From contig JALIHJ010000009.1 in NCBI GenBank assembly GCA_022984795.1, positions 124,001 to 188,000 of the forward strand: a stretch of DNA of 64,000 nt. Reading direction: 5' to 3'. Made by a program: the position numbers and the translations under genes. Below, piece after piece: positions 20,701-29,319 of this stretch. The notes beneath the pieces are model-generated. The model was not told the DNA's origin and did no database searches. It saw only the letters and a list, made by a program, of their open reading frames with translations. Position 1 is the stretch's first letter. Each line of letters begins with the position of its first letter. The stretch is from Fabrea salina. Its lineage: Eukaryota; Ciliophora; Heterotrichea; Heterotrichida; Fabreidae.

Positions 20701-22695
20701 CAAAGACACATTTTCTTTGGCAGTGCTGGTGGTGCTGGACTCTGTTTCTGCTAGGACTTCGCTGGCAGGCCTTTCCTTGAGCAAAGGAATCAACTTCAGC
20801 AAGTCAGAAGTGTTAGTTCCAGTCCTCCGAACTATTTGCTTTATTTTGTCTTTTTCGGTGCGCATAACGCTTCTAGGAAGCACTCCTCCAATGAACTTCA
20901 AAATAGCATTTCTTTCTGTGAATAAGTTAAGTTTGTACCTGGAGGACTGGTCTAAGTTCAGGGGGTTCTGGCAAACCACCCAAAACTTAGGGAACGAAGT
21001 CCTTTCTAGCATATAAGTTATTTTTTGGTTGAAGTGTTCTTCGTGGCGCTTAGCTATTAAGTCCAGGTTGTCAAGTATCACTAGAACTTGTAAACGGTCC
21101 ATCGTTCTGCAGAGTTCTTCTCTAGACTTGCTCCAGGGGTTTTTGAGTTCTTCAGCTAGCATTTGGTTTATTTTCCCTGCGTTTGTGACGTCTTTGCAGT
21201 CTAAGTAAATAACTCCGTGCTTAAAAAGCTTCCTTTCACAGGCATACCTAGCTGTTGTTTTGACTAGCAGTGTTTTGCCTACGCCTAGTTCCCCGTCTAC
21301 TACAACTAGTCTGTTTTTTCTTGTGTTTTCAAGGAGGTCTATCATTTCTGAGTTCCTAGCTAACATCTTAGTCCTTACTAAAGGGGGTTTGAACTCAAAG
21401 TCCCACTTGCTGTTGAGGATCTTAGGTCGTTGTTCGGTTCCAGTGAACACAGACATGTGCTTAACTTTTTGGTCTTTGCAGAGAAGTTTGAACTTAAGAC
21501 CTTCGTTGTGGGGAGCTTCGGGGGAGCAACAACAAATCACCCACTTGCCTTCTTGGATTTCATCTTCACTCGGAACTCTTTTGGGATCGTAAGTGGACAA
21601 AAACTCCTTGGCCCAGGAACAGTCTAGCTTGTGGATGAAGCTTTTGTTGTTGCACTTGCAGTCAGGAGTGTGCTTTGTGTGGTCGTGTTTGGAGGTTTTC
21701 CAGGCACAAGTTGTTTTGTGAATGTGAGCGCAGCAGCAAGCAGGTTGCATGTTGCTTTGTTCGCTTTCTACTAAACTAGAAGCTTCTTCAAAAGCTTTCA
21801 GAATACTTTTACCGTTGAATATTTTTTTGTAAAAGCTGCAAGCAAAAGTAACGGCAGCGTCATCTAAGATCTTGCACTGATCGTGGATAGAAATCACGCA
21901 CTCTATTCCTGCGTCCAGAAAGACGTCACCTATTGCTTCTGAAAAACAAGCACTCACTATAGCAATTTTAAAACCTTTGTTGCACTGGGATATGGCTTTA
22001 TAGAGTCTTTCTTTGGTTATTTCGTCACAACGCCCTGTCATCTTGCTGCTTTCAAAAGCAAGCACAAACCCTTCCTTGTCTTGGTAATAGCCGTGGCAGC
22101 TAATATGCACTATGCTAGGGTTGCACTCAAGAGCTTCTCTGAGGTTTTCTAGAGTAGCTGTGGAAAACCTCATTCTCGGGTTGATATGCCCTATTTCAAA
22201 GGCCTTAAGTAGTTTGTCCCTTTCTTTTTCGAAGTCCAAGTTCCAGTCGTCACAAGGGCTGTCTTTACCTTTGTAGCGCCTTACCAAAGGAGCTGCGTAA
22301 AGCATAGCTATGTCTACTTGTTCTCTCGACTTAACAGGTGAGTTTTGGGCCTCTAAAAACATAGTGTAGTTTTCAATGGGTCTCAAAGAGTTTTCGAGTT
22401 CAGAAAGTTTTTTGAAAACACAAGCGAACTGGTTTGCTTCGCCATTGCGAATTTTAAGCGTGATTGGAGAAGTAATAGGCACTTTGTCTTCCAGGTTAAC
22501 TTTGGAGTAACAACCGAGACTTAGGTCTAGGAGGAGTAAAACTGGGTTAAATAGGCACGCGTTATTCTCTTTAAGCAGCTCTAGAACTTCCAAGTAAGGA
22601 ATGGAGTTTTGGAAGAGGTATTTTTCTGGGAGCTTAAATGCGTATTGTTCGGAAGGGCCTAAACTTCCTAAGTCGTAACTATACTTAATCCACAT
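17773..22695 (-). CDS. CHAT-protease/STAND NTPase with duplicated CHAT-NTPase architecture
   Basis: Encodes 1,640 residues as one exon. In order: N-terminal region (1-120); CHAT caspase-like protease (about 125-310) with the His in ISCHG (H201) and Cys in VSACFS (C250); a Cys/His-rich segment (about 320-400); an NB-ARC/STAND NTPase with P-loop GELGVGKT (468-475) and Walker B LVILDNLD; winged-helix-like and TPR-like helices (about 670-1095); a second CHAT-like domain (about 1100-1330) where the His aligns with Y1180 and the Cys with T1224, so it should be inactive; FVGR and a second NTPase with P-loop GVKGIGKS (1395-1402) and Walker B MLIILDDCED; and a lysine-rich tail. CHAT-STAND proteins in bacteria and fungi sense a trigger, oligomerise and cut a target, often in cell-death defence. 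The role here is inferred, and no substrate such as a gasdermin lies in the window. Confidence 0.88.
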   Translation of the reverse strand: MWIKYSYDLGSLGPSEQYAFKLPEKYLFQNSIPYLEVLELLKENNACLFNPVLLLLDLSLGCYSKVNLEDKVPITSPITLKIRNGEANQFACVFKKLSELENSLRPIENYTMFLEAQNSPVKSREQVDIAMLYAAPLVRRYKGKDSPCDDWNLDFEKERDKLLKAFEIGHINPRMRFSTATLENLREALECNPSIVHISCHGYYQDKEGFVLAFESSKMTGRCDEITKERLYKAISQCNKGFKIAIVSACFSEAIGDVFLDAGIECVISIHDQCKILDDAAVTFACSFYKKIFNGKSILKAFEEASSLVESEQSNMQPACCCAHIHKTTCAWKTSKHDHTKHTPDCKCNNKSFIHKLDCSWAKEFLSTYDPKRVPSEDEIQEGKWVICCCSPEAPHNEGLKFKLLCKDQKVKHMSVFTGTEQRPKILNSKWDFEFKPPLVRTKMLARNSEMIDLLENTRKNRLVVVDGELGVGKTLLVKTTARYACERKLFKHGVIYLDCKDVTNAGKINQMLAEELKNPWSKSREELCRTMDRLQVLVILDNLDLIAKRHEEHFNQKITYMLERTSFPKFWVVCQNPLNLDQSSRYKLNLFTERNAILKFIGGVLPRSVMRTEKDKIKQIVRRTGTNTSDLLKLIPLLKERPASEVLAETESSTTSTAKENVSLHLSMLYLRNRLPESIDFLSLVSFMPKGVYKGDLKYLCHGKPYKWKKILELVMDKQNELQNQEVSEIWLSESNNQVLKVSNSIKEFMLQENNYNPQNAFDCLMFLSKLASALLFELIKTEGVAVSEVMKSLSNSSALAPTTTWQTKIHHIDDIKELRQSILCNKQHFSIHKRLLMMEENFWHFLDKDTMTKLYLNLEDESKSVVGNCVFDIGQCLTCFYLVFKKTHKAFEALDQTRNCLKTLHFNELYLKCRLTRAGILLYHKKDLYKAKEEADKACNDFSIKKMKDYQAEGLLLKALILKEIFLSSQRSLEVSVEFIEKCFLDSVQRFKEHNQYEARLGKARALMGLCDWRLFTKKLGSSFKEDINEALKIFREKNLRGLEIRALQMLGEYNLDMGNLIEAEKLWNVARNRAKKYKDRKAEQETNDKLEFLFDKIRQKNQNLILVLRAFSLVEIENGEVYEPENICNFFSNFRENLSRVLMKEQKLINIHFDIATENKIKSYLSEGCRVLHISSYSNKRECLVLEKEDSSSLVLNSEEIVQLLGDGLRKHGVDLIVFATPQSFELGQYVFEESLVPNVVCFDYKDYLTSPYLTQVQILIEKTLGKFCDEFYKHLIKGKSLGEAWSIAKNVSDYFALENKVVFEHIPHRKGNYQGKGPVLLGDAKSALFSDEEVGILSSQARLQSGSLFDTSKPKPPTNIKKRENAFVGRKCVMYKAVSALKHRKILHVNGVKGIGKSSLLKRVGYFLNAHNYFKQGIFHIGLRKKSTISEFMKELMNEGLVEEEVDIRKSFEEKDMLIILDDCEDLIRASGESFANLLQILNQECGIAFCVLSCPVEFKLECSKLNLKPLDSLESAALLMATLERNLTREELVCNNSDLDIARVLTDCEPLKRCMNLPGKIVELAKRLKNKNMEELQYNLNLEKSSSSFSDGFAISVEIPDPPSKEPKKKKPKKSKKKLKKKNSSKPKKTHSSNY

Positions 22696-22719
22696 TTATT
22701 AGTTATCCTAAGATAAACT

Positions 22720-23445
22720 TTATTTATAATATAAGCTTGGAGAAACTCCACAGGTGTCCCTGTAAGCTTTGAGTCTTTTAAGACTGTAGTGCTGAACTAA
22801 GTCTTCTTTACTAGAAGTACTTTCCACTTTTAAGGCTTCACACAGAAGCAGGAACTCCTCGAAATCTTCGATTTCAGCATAGAACCTTTCAGCAACTTTC
22901 ATACACTCAATTAGCTTTTGGTTAGGAAACTTAGCGAAATAGTCTTCCCAAATGTCAATTATAACTTTTCCCAAAACTAAGTCCCTTGCCTTTGACTTGC
23001 CCAGAACTGCTTCTGGTTGAGGAAGCAGTTCTATTAAACACCAAGGATTGCTTTTGTAGGTTTCCCACAACTCTTTGGGGTCTTCTATTTGTAGTTTTTC
23101 CCATATCCAACTTTCTAGTTCTCCGTGCAAGGCAAGTGAGTCTTCGTTTTCAGTGTGCACTGAGTCGTCCAATGGACGCAGGGCGTGTATTTGAACTGGC
23201 ACAATGTAAGTGCTAGGCCGGGTGCTTCTAGTGAAGTTGTTTCGCGAAGCCAGTATAAGCCAACTAGGAATTTCAGTGTGGTGTGCGGGTTCGGGGTCAT
23301 CAGCTATGCTGGGTTCAAAAGCCCTAGGTACTTGGTGCTCGCCCTCTTCGATGCTGTCGGGATGTTGGCACCGCATCCCTCTTGGCGAAGAAATGTAAGG
23401 ACGTTCTATTTGAGTTCTTTCTTCCCCAATGTCTAATATTTCCAT
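22720..23445 (-). CDS. Protein of unknown function
   Basis: Encodes 241 residues from the ATG at 23445 (MEILDIGEE). A longer frame exists upstream but would run into the start of the MORN gene, so the shorter start is preferred. Residues 1-100 are polar and probably disordered; residues about 110-240 look like a compact helical domain rich in W, E and L (WIWEKLQ, WETYKSNPW, IIDIWEDYF). I do not recognise the family. It has no signal peptide or membrane span. It lies 24 bases upstream of the CHAT-STAND gene on the same strand and 20 bases from the divergent MORN gene. Confidence 0.65.
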   Translation of the reverse strand: MEILDIGEERTQIERPYISSPRGMRCQHPDSIEEGEHQVPRAFEPSIADDPEPAHHTEIPSWLILASRNNFTRSTRPSTYIVPVQIHALRPLDDSVHTENEDSLALHGELESWIWEKLQIEDPKELWETYKSNPWCLIELLPQPEAVLGKSKARDLVLGKVIIDIWEDYFAKFPNQKLIECMKVAERFYAEIEDFEEFLLLCEALKVESTSSKEDLVQHYSLKRLKAYRDTCGVSPSLYYK

Positions 23446-23465
23446 TATTAACAGTAAGATAATCC

Positions 23466-24722
23466 ATGGGACAAGCAAGCTGTTCCAGCTGTGAATGCGG
23501 AAAAGACCAGTCAATTGAATTCAGTGTAGAACAAAAAAACTTCCAAGAACACCAACTAGTTCCTGAAATAGTTCTTCCTTCAGAAAAGGTAACTCCTCAA
23601 CCCACTCCCCAAGGCAAAGTTATGCCTCTTCGTTTGGTTTTGAAACTCCAATCTAAGTGGCGTGCTTATAAAGAAAGAAAGCAGTACCTTACTTACAGTA
23701 GCCAAATCGACTACATAGTGTATTTTTCAAACCAAGAACTCATGGAAACTGTTAAGCCAGGAAGACTAGGCAGTACTCAAAGAGTAAATGCTTTGCCTTA
23801 CAAGTACAAAAGTGCAGGAGTGTACATTGGAGAGTGGAAAGGAGGCTTCAGGGACGGTTGGGGAATTATGCATTGGAACAACGGGTCTAAGTACGAAGGC
23901 GAGTGGGGTTGGGGAAGACCCTTTGGCAAAGGAAGGTTTACTTTTTTAGACGGAGACAAGTTTGAAGGTGACTGGAGAGACTACTACATTCCTCAAAAAG
24001 AAATTACAGAAAAAAACAACCAAGATGGGTTTCTGTGGCTTTACAAAAAGCAAAACCAACTCTTAGAAGAAAACAACCTGGAGCCTTTGTGCAAAGACAA
24101 CAAAAAGCAAGTTGAAAGCATTTACGAAAAACTAGTTGACATCAGGGCTTACGTTAAAAAAGTAGAGTCTAGGGTAATTAAGGCAGGAGTTCCTTCTCAC
24201 TTAGTAACTTCTAACTGCAGAACCTTTTCCCAAAAGTTTTACGAAGACGGCTCTGTTTACATTGGGGAGTGGAAAAACGGAAGAAGAAGTGGAAGTGGAA
24301 AACTCGTAGAAAAAGACGGAACTGTCTATGAAGGTGAGTGGAGAAACGATATACCTTACGGGCACGGAAAAAAGACCTTTTCCAACGGAACTTATTACAT
24401 AGGTGGAATCAAAGGCAGCTCAAGAGAAGGCTGGGGAGAGTTCTTTTGGGACGATGGGTGCTTTTACGTAGGAGAATGGGAAGGAAACTGCATGCACGGA
24501 GTAGGGGAGTTTGTGTGGCCTGACAAACGCACCTACAAAGGGGAATGGGAAAATGCCAAGATGCATGGGTTCGGAATCATGATCGGCAAAAAGGGCCACA
24601 AGTACGAAGGCTACTGGCGTAAAGGAAAAAGGCACGGAAAAGCCTACACGAAAGACAGCCAAGGAAAGGTTTCTCACGAAGAATGGCTTAAAGGCAAAAG
24701 GATTATGTTTAATAATTCGTAA
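23466..24722 (+). CDS. MORN-repeat protein with N-terminal acylation signal and IQ-like motif
   Basis: Encodes 418 residues. It starts MGQASCSSCECG, a strong myristoylation plus palmitoylation signal. An IQ-like calmodulin-binding stretch (LVLKLQSKWRAYKERK) lies near residues 58-73. Three MORN repeats follow (about 118-170: YIGEWKGG, YEGEWGWG, FEGDW), then a helical linker and about six more from residue 260 to 405 (YIGEWKNG, YEGEWRND, YVGEWEGN, YKGEWENA, YEGYWRKG). MORN proteins mark membrane-cytoskeleton junctions and basal bodies in protists. In this cell a cortical role is likely, though inferred. It ends 11 bases before the Miro start. Confidence 0.88.
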   Translation: MGQASCSSCECGKDQSIEFSVEQKNFQEHQLVPEIVLPSEKVTPQPTPQGKVMPLRLVLKLQSKWRAYKERKQYLTYSSQIDYIVYFSNQELMETVKPGRLGSTQRVNALPYKYKSAGVYIGEWKGGFRDGWGIMHWNNGSKYEGEWGWGRPFGKGRFTFLDGDKFEGDWRDYYIPQKEITEKNNQDGFLWLYKKQNQLLEENNLEPLCKDNKKQVESIYEKLVDIRAYVKKVESRVIKAGVPSHLVTSNCRTFSQKFYEDGSVYIGEWKNGRRSGSGKLVEKDGTVYEGEWRNDIPYGHGKKTFSNGTYYIGGIKGSSREGWGEFFWDDGCFYVGEWEGNCMHGVGEFVWPDKRTYKGEWENAKMHGFGIMIGKKGHKYEGYWRKGKRHGKAYTKDSQGKVSHEEWLKGKRIMFNNS

Positions 24723-24733
24723 TGTAATAATTT

Positions 24734-26542
24734 ATGAAGGACTCCATAAGAGTGTTGATAGTAGGAGACGAGAAAGTTGGGAAAACTTCTTTGATAAAAG
24801 CCTACACCTCTGACCAACTGCCTTCTGAGTTGCCAAGTGTACACCCCCCAGTTAAGTTCCCTAAGGAATTGAGTGAAGCCCACTGCGATGTTACTATGAT
24901 TGACACCTTTTACAGGCGCGACAGAGAGGCAGACGGCACTATTGAAGAAGAACTCTGTAGAGCTGATGTGGTGTTAGTTGTGTATGATGTAACTCGGCCT
25001 GAAACTATTGACCGACTAAGAGCTTTTTGGCTGCACTTTATAACAAGCACTTGCGATCTGCCTATTATCCTTGTAGGCAACAAAGCCGACCTCAAACAAG
25101 AAAACGGAAACTCAGAACAGTTCGAAGACATAATGAGGCCACTTGCTAAGGAGTACAGACAGTGCGAGATCATCATTGAAGTTTCTGCTAAAAAATTCAC
25201 AAACTTAAGTGAGTTATTTATGTGCATGAGCAGGGTAGTTTTGTACCCCTCCCCTCCTTTATACGACTCAGTTTATAAAGAACTAACTCCAAGCTTCGAA
25301 AAAGCACTTAGACTTATATTTAGGCGCTGTGACCAAGACAAAGATTTCCACCTTAACGACAAAGAGTTCTTGGAACTCCAAGAAGAAGTTTTTGCAAACC
25401 AACTAGAACCCCTGAAGTTGGATTGGATTAAAGAACTCATTCAGGAGCAGTGTGAGCACGGAATAACAGCTGAAGGAATCAACATTTGGGGGTTCCTGCA
25501 CCTTAACAAAATGATGATCCAACGCCTCAAAATTGACGTGTGCTGGCACATTTTGTCCTACTTTGGGTTTGACAAGAACCTTGAAATTCCAATAGAGTAT
25601 CCCCTCAAACTTAAACCTTCCCAGTCCGTAGAACTTTCAAGAACGGCTATTACGTTTTTAGTGTCAATATTTAAACAATTCAGCCGGGGAGAAGTTCTTC
25701 CTTTCAATGAAATAAAAGAAATATTCAGCACAGTCAGCACTGCTCCTTGGGAACCCTCTAGAAGTGACGACCAAGCATGGCGCAAGATTGAAAAAATAGT
25801 GCCTTTAACTCCGGACTTTTGTTTGGACTTGCATGCTTGGTTAGCACTTTGGCACTTACTTACGCTTCAGGACTTTTCAAACACCCTTAAGTACCTAGTT
25901 TACATAGGGTTCCCTTTCAACTACTCAGAGGCCTTTTTCTTGACTGGAGAAAAAGACGTGATGAAGGTTTCTTCCAAAAAAGTGCTGTGTGGAGTAGTAG
26001 TTGGAGATACTGGAGTGGGCAAGTCTAAATTTATTGACTGCTTTTTAGGAGACACACAAACTGAAGCCAGGCCTTCCAGCACCCTGAGGTGGGCTTGCAA
26101 AGTAATGAAACAGTCTGCACAGCCTTGGGACTCAAGGTACTTAGCTCTGGTAGAGGTTCCTCTTATTGACTTACACAAAATGCCAGAAGTCCTGCCTAAG
26201 TGCGACGTTTTGGTTATGCTTACTGACAACTCAACCCAAGCTAACCAGTACCTAGAGTGCCAAATAAACGTTTCACCCTACATTCCAAAAATAAAGGTAG
26301 TAACTAAAAGCGAGGAACCCCTGCCAAATCATGTTGATATGGAAGCCCAAGTTCCTGCAGACTTGTACTCTGAAGTATTCAACATAGCTGTGAGGCCTTT
26401 AAGCGGTCTGGACAAAGACTTCCGAGAAAGTTTGATTAAAAAGCAAAAAGAAAAACTAAACTCCAGCCTTATAAGGGTAGGAGTGGCTGTTTCTGTTGTT
26501 ATAATGGGGTTCTTCACTCTAAAAAAACTAATTCCAAAGTAA
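24734..26542 (+). CDS. RHOT: Miro, mitochondrial Rho GTPase
   Basis: Encodes 602 residues, normal for Miro. The first GTPase has P-loop GDEKVGKT (11-18), an unusual switch II (MIDTFYRR), and NKAD. An EF-hand with a complete calcium loop (DQDKDFHLNDKE, near 200) is followed by a second, degenerate EF/ELM unit. The second GTPase has P-loop GDTGVGKS near 424; its remaining motifs are weak, as in other Miro proteins. A single membrane anchor closes the protein (about 578-597, then KKLIPK), placing it in the outer mitochondrial membrane facing the cytosol. It links mitochondria to motors and to calcium signals. Domain order and length make the call firm. Confidence 0.95.
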   Translation: MKDSIRVLIVGDEKVGKTSLIKAYTSDQLPSELPSVHPPVKFPKELSEAHCDVTMIDTFYRRDREADGTIEEELCRADVVLVVYDVTRPETIDRLRAFWLHFITSTCDLPIILVGNKADLKQENGNSEQFEDIMRPLAKEYRQCEIIIEVSAKKFTNLSELFMCMSRVVLYPSPPLYDSVYKELTPSFEKALRLIFRRCDQDKDFHLNDKEFLELQEEVFANQLEPLKLDWIKELIQEQCEHGITAEGINIWGFLHLNKMMIQRLKIDVCWHILSYFGFDKNLEIPIEYPLKLKPSQSVELSRTAITFLVSIFKQFSRGEVLPFNEIKEIFSTVSTAPWEPSRSDDQAWRKIEKIVPLTPDFCLDLHAWLALWHLLTLQDFSNTLKYLVYIGFPFNYSEAFFLTGEKDVMKVSSKKVLCGVVVGDTGVGKSKFIDCFLGDTQTEARPSSTLRWACKVMKQSAQPWDSRYLALVEVPLIDLHKMPEVLPKCDVLVMLTDNSTQANQYLECQINVSPYIPKIKVVTKSEEPLPNHVDMEAQVPADLYSEVFNIAVRPLSGLDKDFRESLIKKQKEKLNSSLIRVGVAVSVVIMGFFTLKKLIPK

Positions 26543-26585
26543 CTTTAGAGTCTTAAAAATTAAAGCTTTAACAGTTGAAAAAAAT

Positions 26586-27191
26586 ATGAGTAGAAATCCT
26601 GTACAAGTAAAAGTAGTTCTTTTGGGGAACTCAGGTGTAGGCAAGTCAAGCATTGTCCTCCGCTTTGTAGCTGATAACTTCAAAGCAGACGCCGAAGCAA
26701 CCATCGGTGCTTCCTACATGGGACGCATGCTGCAATTCAATGACAAAATGATGAAGTTCAACATCTGGGACACTGCTGGCCAAGAACGCTACCATAGCCT
26801 GGCTAAAATGTATTACCGTGACGCCAACGCTGCCATCATGGTTTATGACATCACCAACCCAGAGAGCTTCCAAGGCCTCAAGAGGTGGCACAGCGAACTG
26901 CAAGAATTCGGGCCTAAAGACATCATAGTGGCCATTGCTGGGAATAAAGAAGATTTAGTTGAAACTGAAATGGTTTCCCAGCAAGAAGCCCAACAATACG
27001 CCCAAAGCATAGGTGCAATTTTCAAAAAGACTTCTGCTAAAACTAACTACGGAGTTGAGCAGCTGTTCAAAGAGATCGCTACTAAGATTTGCCCAGACAT
27101 CGAAACTGCTGCACCACAAGCCAGAAGAGAAACTGTGAGTCTCAAAAAGGCTGAACCTTCAGATAGTAATAAGAAAAAAGGGTGTTGTTAG
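26586..27191 (+). CDS. Rab5-like small GTPase
   Basis: Encodes 201 residues with every G-box intact: GNSGVGKS (14-21), TIGA (39-42), WDTAGQE (61-67), GNKED (119-123), TSAK (149-152). ERYHSLAKMYYRDANAAIMVYDIT is very close to Rab5/Rab22/Rab21 and the C-terminus GCC is a double geranylgeranylation site. It should act in early endosome fusion and phagosome traffic. Codon use is somewhat richer in C-ending codons than its neighbours, as expected for high expression. The stop codon directly abuts that of the convergent PDI-like gene, with no base between. Confidence 0.92.
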   Translation: MSRNPVQVKVVLLGNSGVGKSSIVLRFVADNFKADAEATIGASYMGRMLQFNDKMMKFNIWDTAGQERYHSLAKMYYRDANAAIMVYDITNPESFQGLKRWHSELQEFGPKDIIVAIAGNKEDLVETEMVSQQEAQQYAQSIGAIFKKTSAKTNYGVEQLFKEIATKICPDIETAAPQARRETVSLKKAEPSDSNKKKGCC

Positions 27192-28703
27192 TTAAAGGTC
27201 TTGTTTGTAAAGGTTCGACTCAACAAACTCCTGAAGGGTTTCAAAGGTAATGGGTCCGGCGTAGGGGACTGCTGACTTCTTTTTGTTTTTGGGAATCAAC
27301 AACACGTAAGGAAGAGACCCTCTTTGGAATTCTCGTGGAAGTCTGTTTTGAGTGCCTTCGATCTTGTTAAAGTTAACGTCTGGGTTGTCTTGCATGTCCT
27401 TGGCCAGTTTTTCTAGCTCCTTAACTTGTGCCAGGGAGTTGGGGTCGGATTCTAACTAGGAGTTACCTTTGTAAACTAATAGCACTTCGCTAAAGTCAGT
27501 TTTGAGTATGTCTTTCCTTATCGTTTGGGAAACAACAACTTTCACTCCGTTTTCGTACTTGTTTTTAGGGGGCTTTTGGCTTTTTAGGTAGGGGTCGATG
27601 CTTCTTTCGTTGAATTTTTTAAGGAAGTCCTTAACTTGGTTTTCGCTTATTTTGCCGTCATCTACTAAGTCTTCTTCTTGGAGCACGTAAACGTCCCTCT
27701 CAACTTTTATTAGCAAAATTAAGTTGTCCACTTTCAGTTCGTGCTTTTGGAGTTCGGACTCGAACTCTTTGATGTCTCCTAAAGCAAACGAAAACTTCCG
27801 TTCATCTAAATTCTTTCTGAAGTCTTTTTTAATAGCTGGGTAAAGTTCTTCTACGTGTTTTTTAACTCTGTCTAAAAAGCTCTTTGAATCAGTTTTCATC
27901 AAAAGCAACACAATGGGCCTTTTAGGGTGTGATAAGTACTTTAGGTTTTCTAAGCCAGCCCAAGTAACCTGTGAATAATAGTTTTTCTCCACAAAAGTTT
28001 GGATTTCTTCAACGGAAGAAAAGCTACCAAGTACTTCTTTTTGTGGTTCTTTGGGAGTCAAAAGCACTTTGGGGTAGAGTATCAGGATTTTGTTGGGAGA
28101 GTCTAAGTTAAACTTGCTGCTCCACTCGCCTTGGTCCTTTACTTTTCCAAACAAGTACTTTTCAGTGTTGTTTCTAGCAAACTCTTCGAAAAGTTGGTAC
28201 TGTTCTCCTGTAAACTCTTCAAACACGCCTAGAATCATACTTTCAAGGGGCTTAGTTTTCTCTAAAAACTTATCCAGTTCCTCAACTTCAAAGAACTCGT
28301 GAACCAATTTGGCTTTTTCTTTAATACTGGCAACTAAGTGTTCTTCAGTTTTAAGTCCATTGTAAATGTTGACGTCTTCTCTGTTGGGCATGTAGTAAAC
28401 TAAGTTAGGCATCCCTGTAAGTCTGTACCTTTCTTGAGCAAACTTGTTTTGGGGGTTTGTTAAGTCAAGTTTAGCAAGCTTAGCAGGCAACTGGGTTTTA
28501 GCAAGTTCTTTGGCAGCTTTGAAGTAAGTGGAAGAGAACTTTTTGCATTCAAGAGAAAAAGGAGCATACAAGTTAATTACTCTGACTTCGTTTTTGAACT
28601 CACTCAGGAAGTTGTCTAAGTCGTCTCCCACCAGTTCAAAGATCTCTCCTTCTTTGATGTAACCAAACACAGGGGCAAGAAGCAATGCTAAGAATAGCGC
28701 CAT
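27192..28703 (-). CDS. Protein disulfide isomerase-like protein lacking both CXXC active sites
   Basis: Encodes 498 residues after removal of one 15-base intron (27452-27466). The signal peptide is MALFLALLLAPVFG. The a, b, b' and a' thioredoxin-fold plan and length fit PDI, but the first active site reads NLYAPFSLECKK, with SLEC where CGHC is expected, and in the last domain the spliced sequence reads LLVYKESDPNSL with no cysteine. It should therefore not exchange disulfides; a chaperone or client-binding role in the ER is more likely. I see no KDEL-type retention signal at the C-terminus (YKQDL is a degenerate form). Its ATG is 1 base after the stop of the CFAP97-like gene. Confidence 0.85.
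27452..27466 (-). other. 15-nt intron in PDI-like gene
   Basis: On the minus strand GTAACTCCTAGTTAG, with A at position 10 and an in-frame TAG if retained. Splicing joins VYK to ESDPNSL and continues the thioredoxin fold. Confidence 0.9.
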
Positions 28704-28704
28704 T

Positions 28705-29319
28705 TTAGTCTTTTATTAAGTTAATACGTGGAGTTTCTATAGAACCCGAAGGCTTTGACCTTCTTTTTGAGTTTTCTACCTTTTGGACCTAAGTAAACAT
28801 TACAGAGCTACACCGCAGGATCAAAGGCACTAGTCTTTTCTTAGCTAGTCTTTGCAGGTGTTCTGAGCGTTTGGTTTTAGAGATTCTTTCTTTGTAAGAA
28901 ACGAAGGACTGGTACTGCCTTTCTAGTTTCTTTTTGGACAAGTTGGACTCTTGACTGGCGAGTTTCCTGTAGAGAAGCATGTTTTGACTTGCAATTCTTT
29001 TGGCTTCATCCCGTCTTTTAGTAGAGTTCAAAGACTTTCCGTAGTATTTATAACTTTCTGGACTTTCGTAATCTCTGGTTTTGTATATCCTTCCCACAGA
29101 GATGTCTGCTAGTCTTTTGTATATCCGCATGTTGTCCTCAGTTTTTACCTTTGAAACTAACTTCAATGGGCTTTTGTACTGGGGAATTTTAGTTCTGTAA
29201 CTAAACGGATAAGAGTTGTCTATTGCCTTTCTGATGTTTTGTACTTTTAATTTGTGGATTTTTTGGGCTTTTTCTTTTTCAGTGATTTGCGTTAGTTCGA
29301 ACTCGTTCCACTTATACAT
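28705..29319 (-). CDS. CFAP97-like (hemingway) ciliary protein
   Basis: Encodes 199 residues: 172 codons, a 15-base intron (28789-28803), then 27 codons ending TAA at 28705-28707. The protein is very basic and helical, with spaced repeats of the form N-M-x-x-Y-x-R-L (DNMRIYKRLADI near residue 62; QNMLLYRKLASQ near 118), resembling the CFAP97/KIAA1430 motif where a bound asparagine and L-x-R-L recur. That family acts in ciliary and flagellar axonemes. The evidence is pattern only. Its stop lies 1 base from the ATG of the PDI-like gene. Confidence 0.65.
28789..28803 (-). other. 15-nt intron in CFAP97-like gene
   Basis: GTAATGTTTACTTAG on the minus strand, phase 0, with A at position 10. The frame continues for 27 codons after it. 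Confidence 0.85.

Noticed and set aside
27192-27395. A separate 67-residue gene
   Set aside because: It is the last exon of the PDI-like gene; the ATG is internal.
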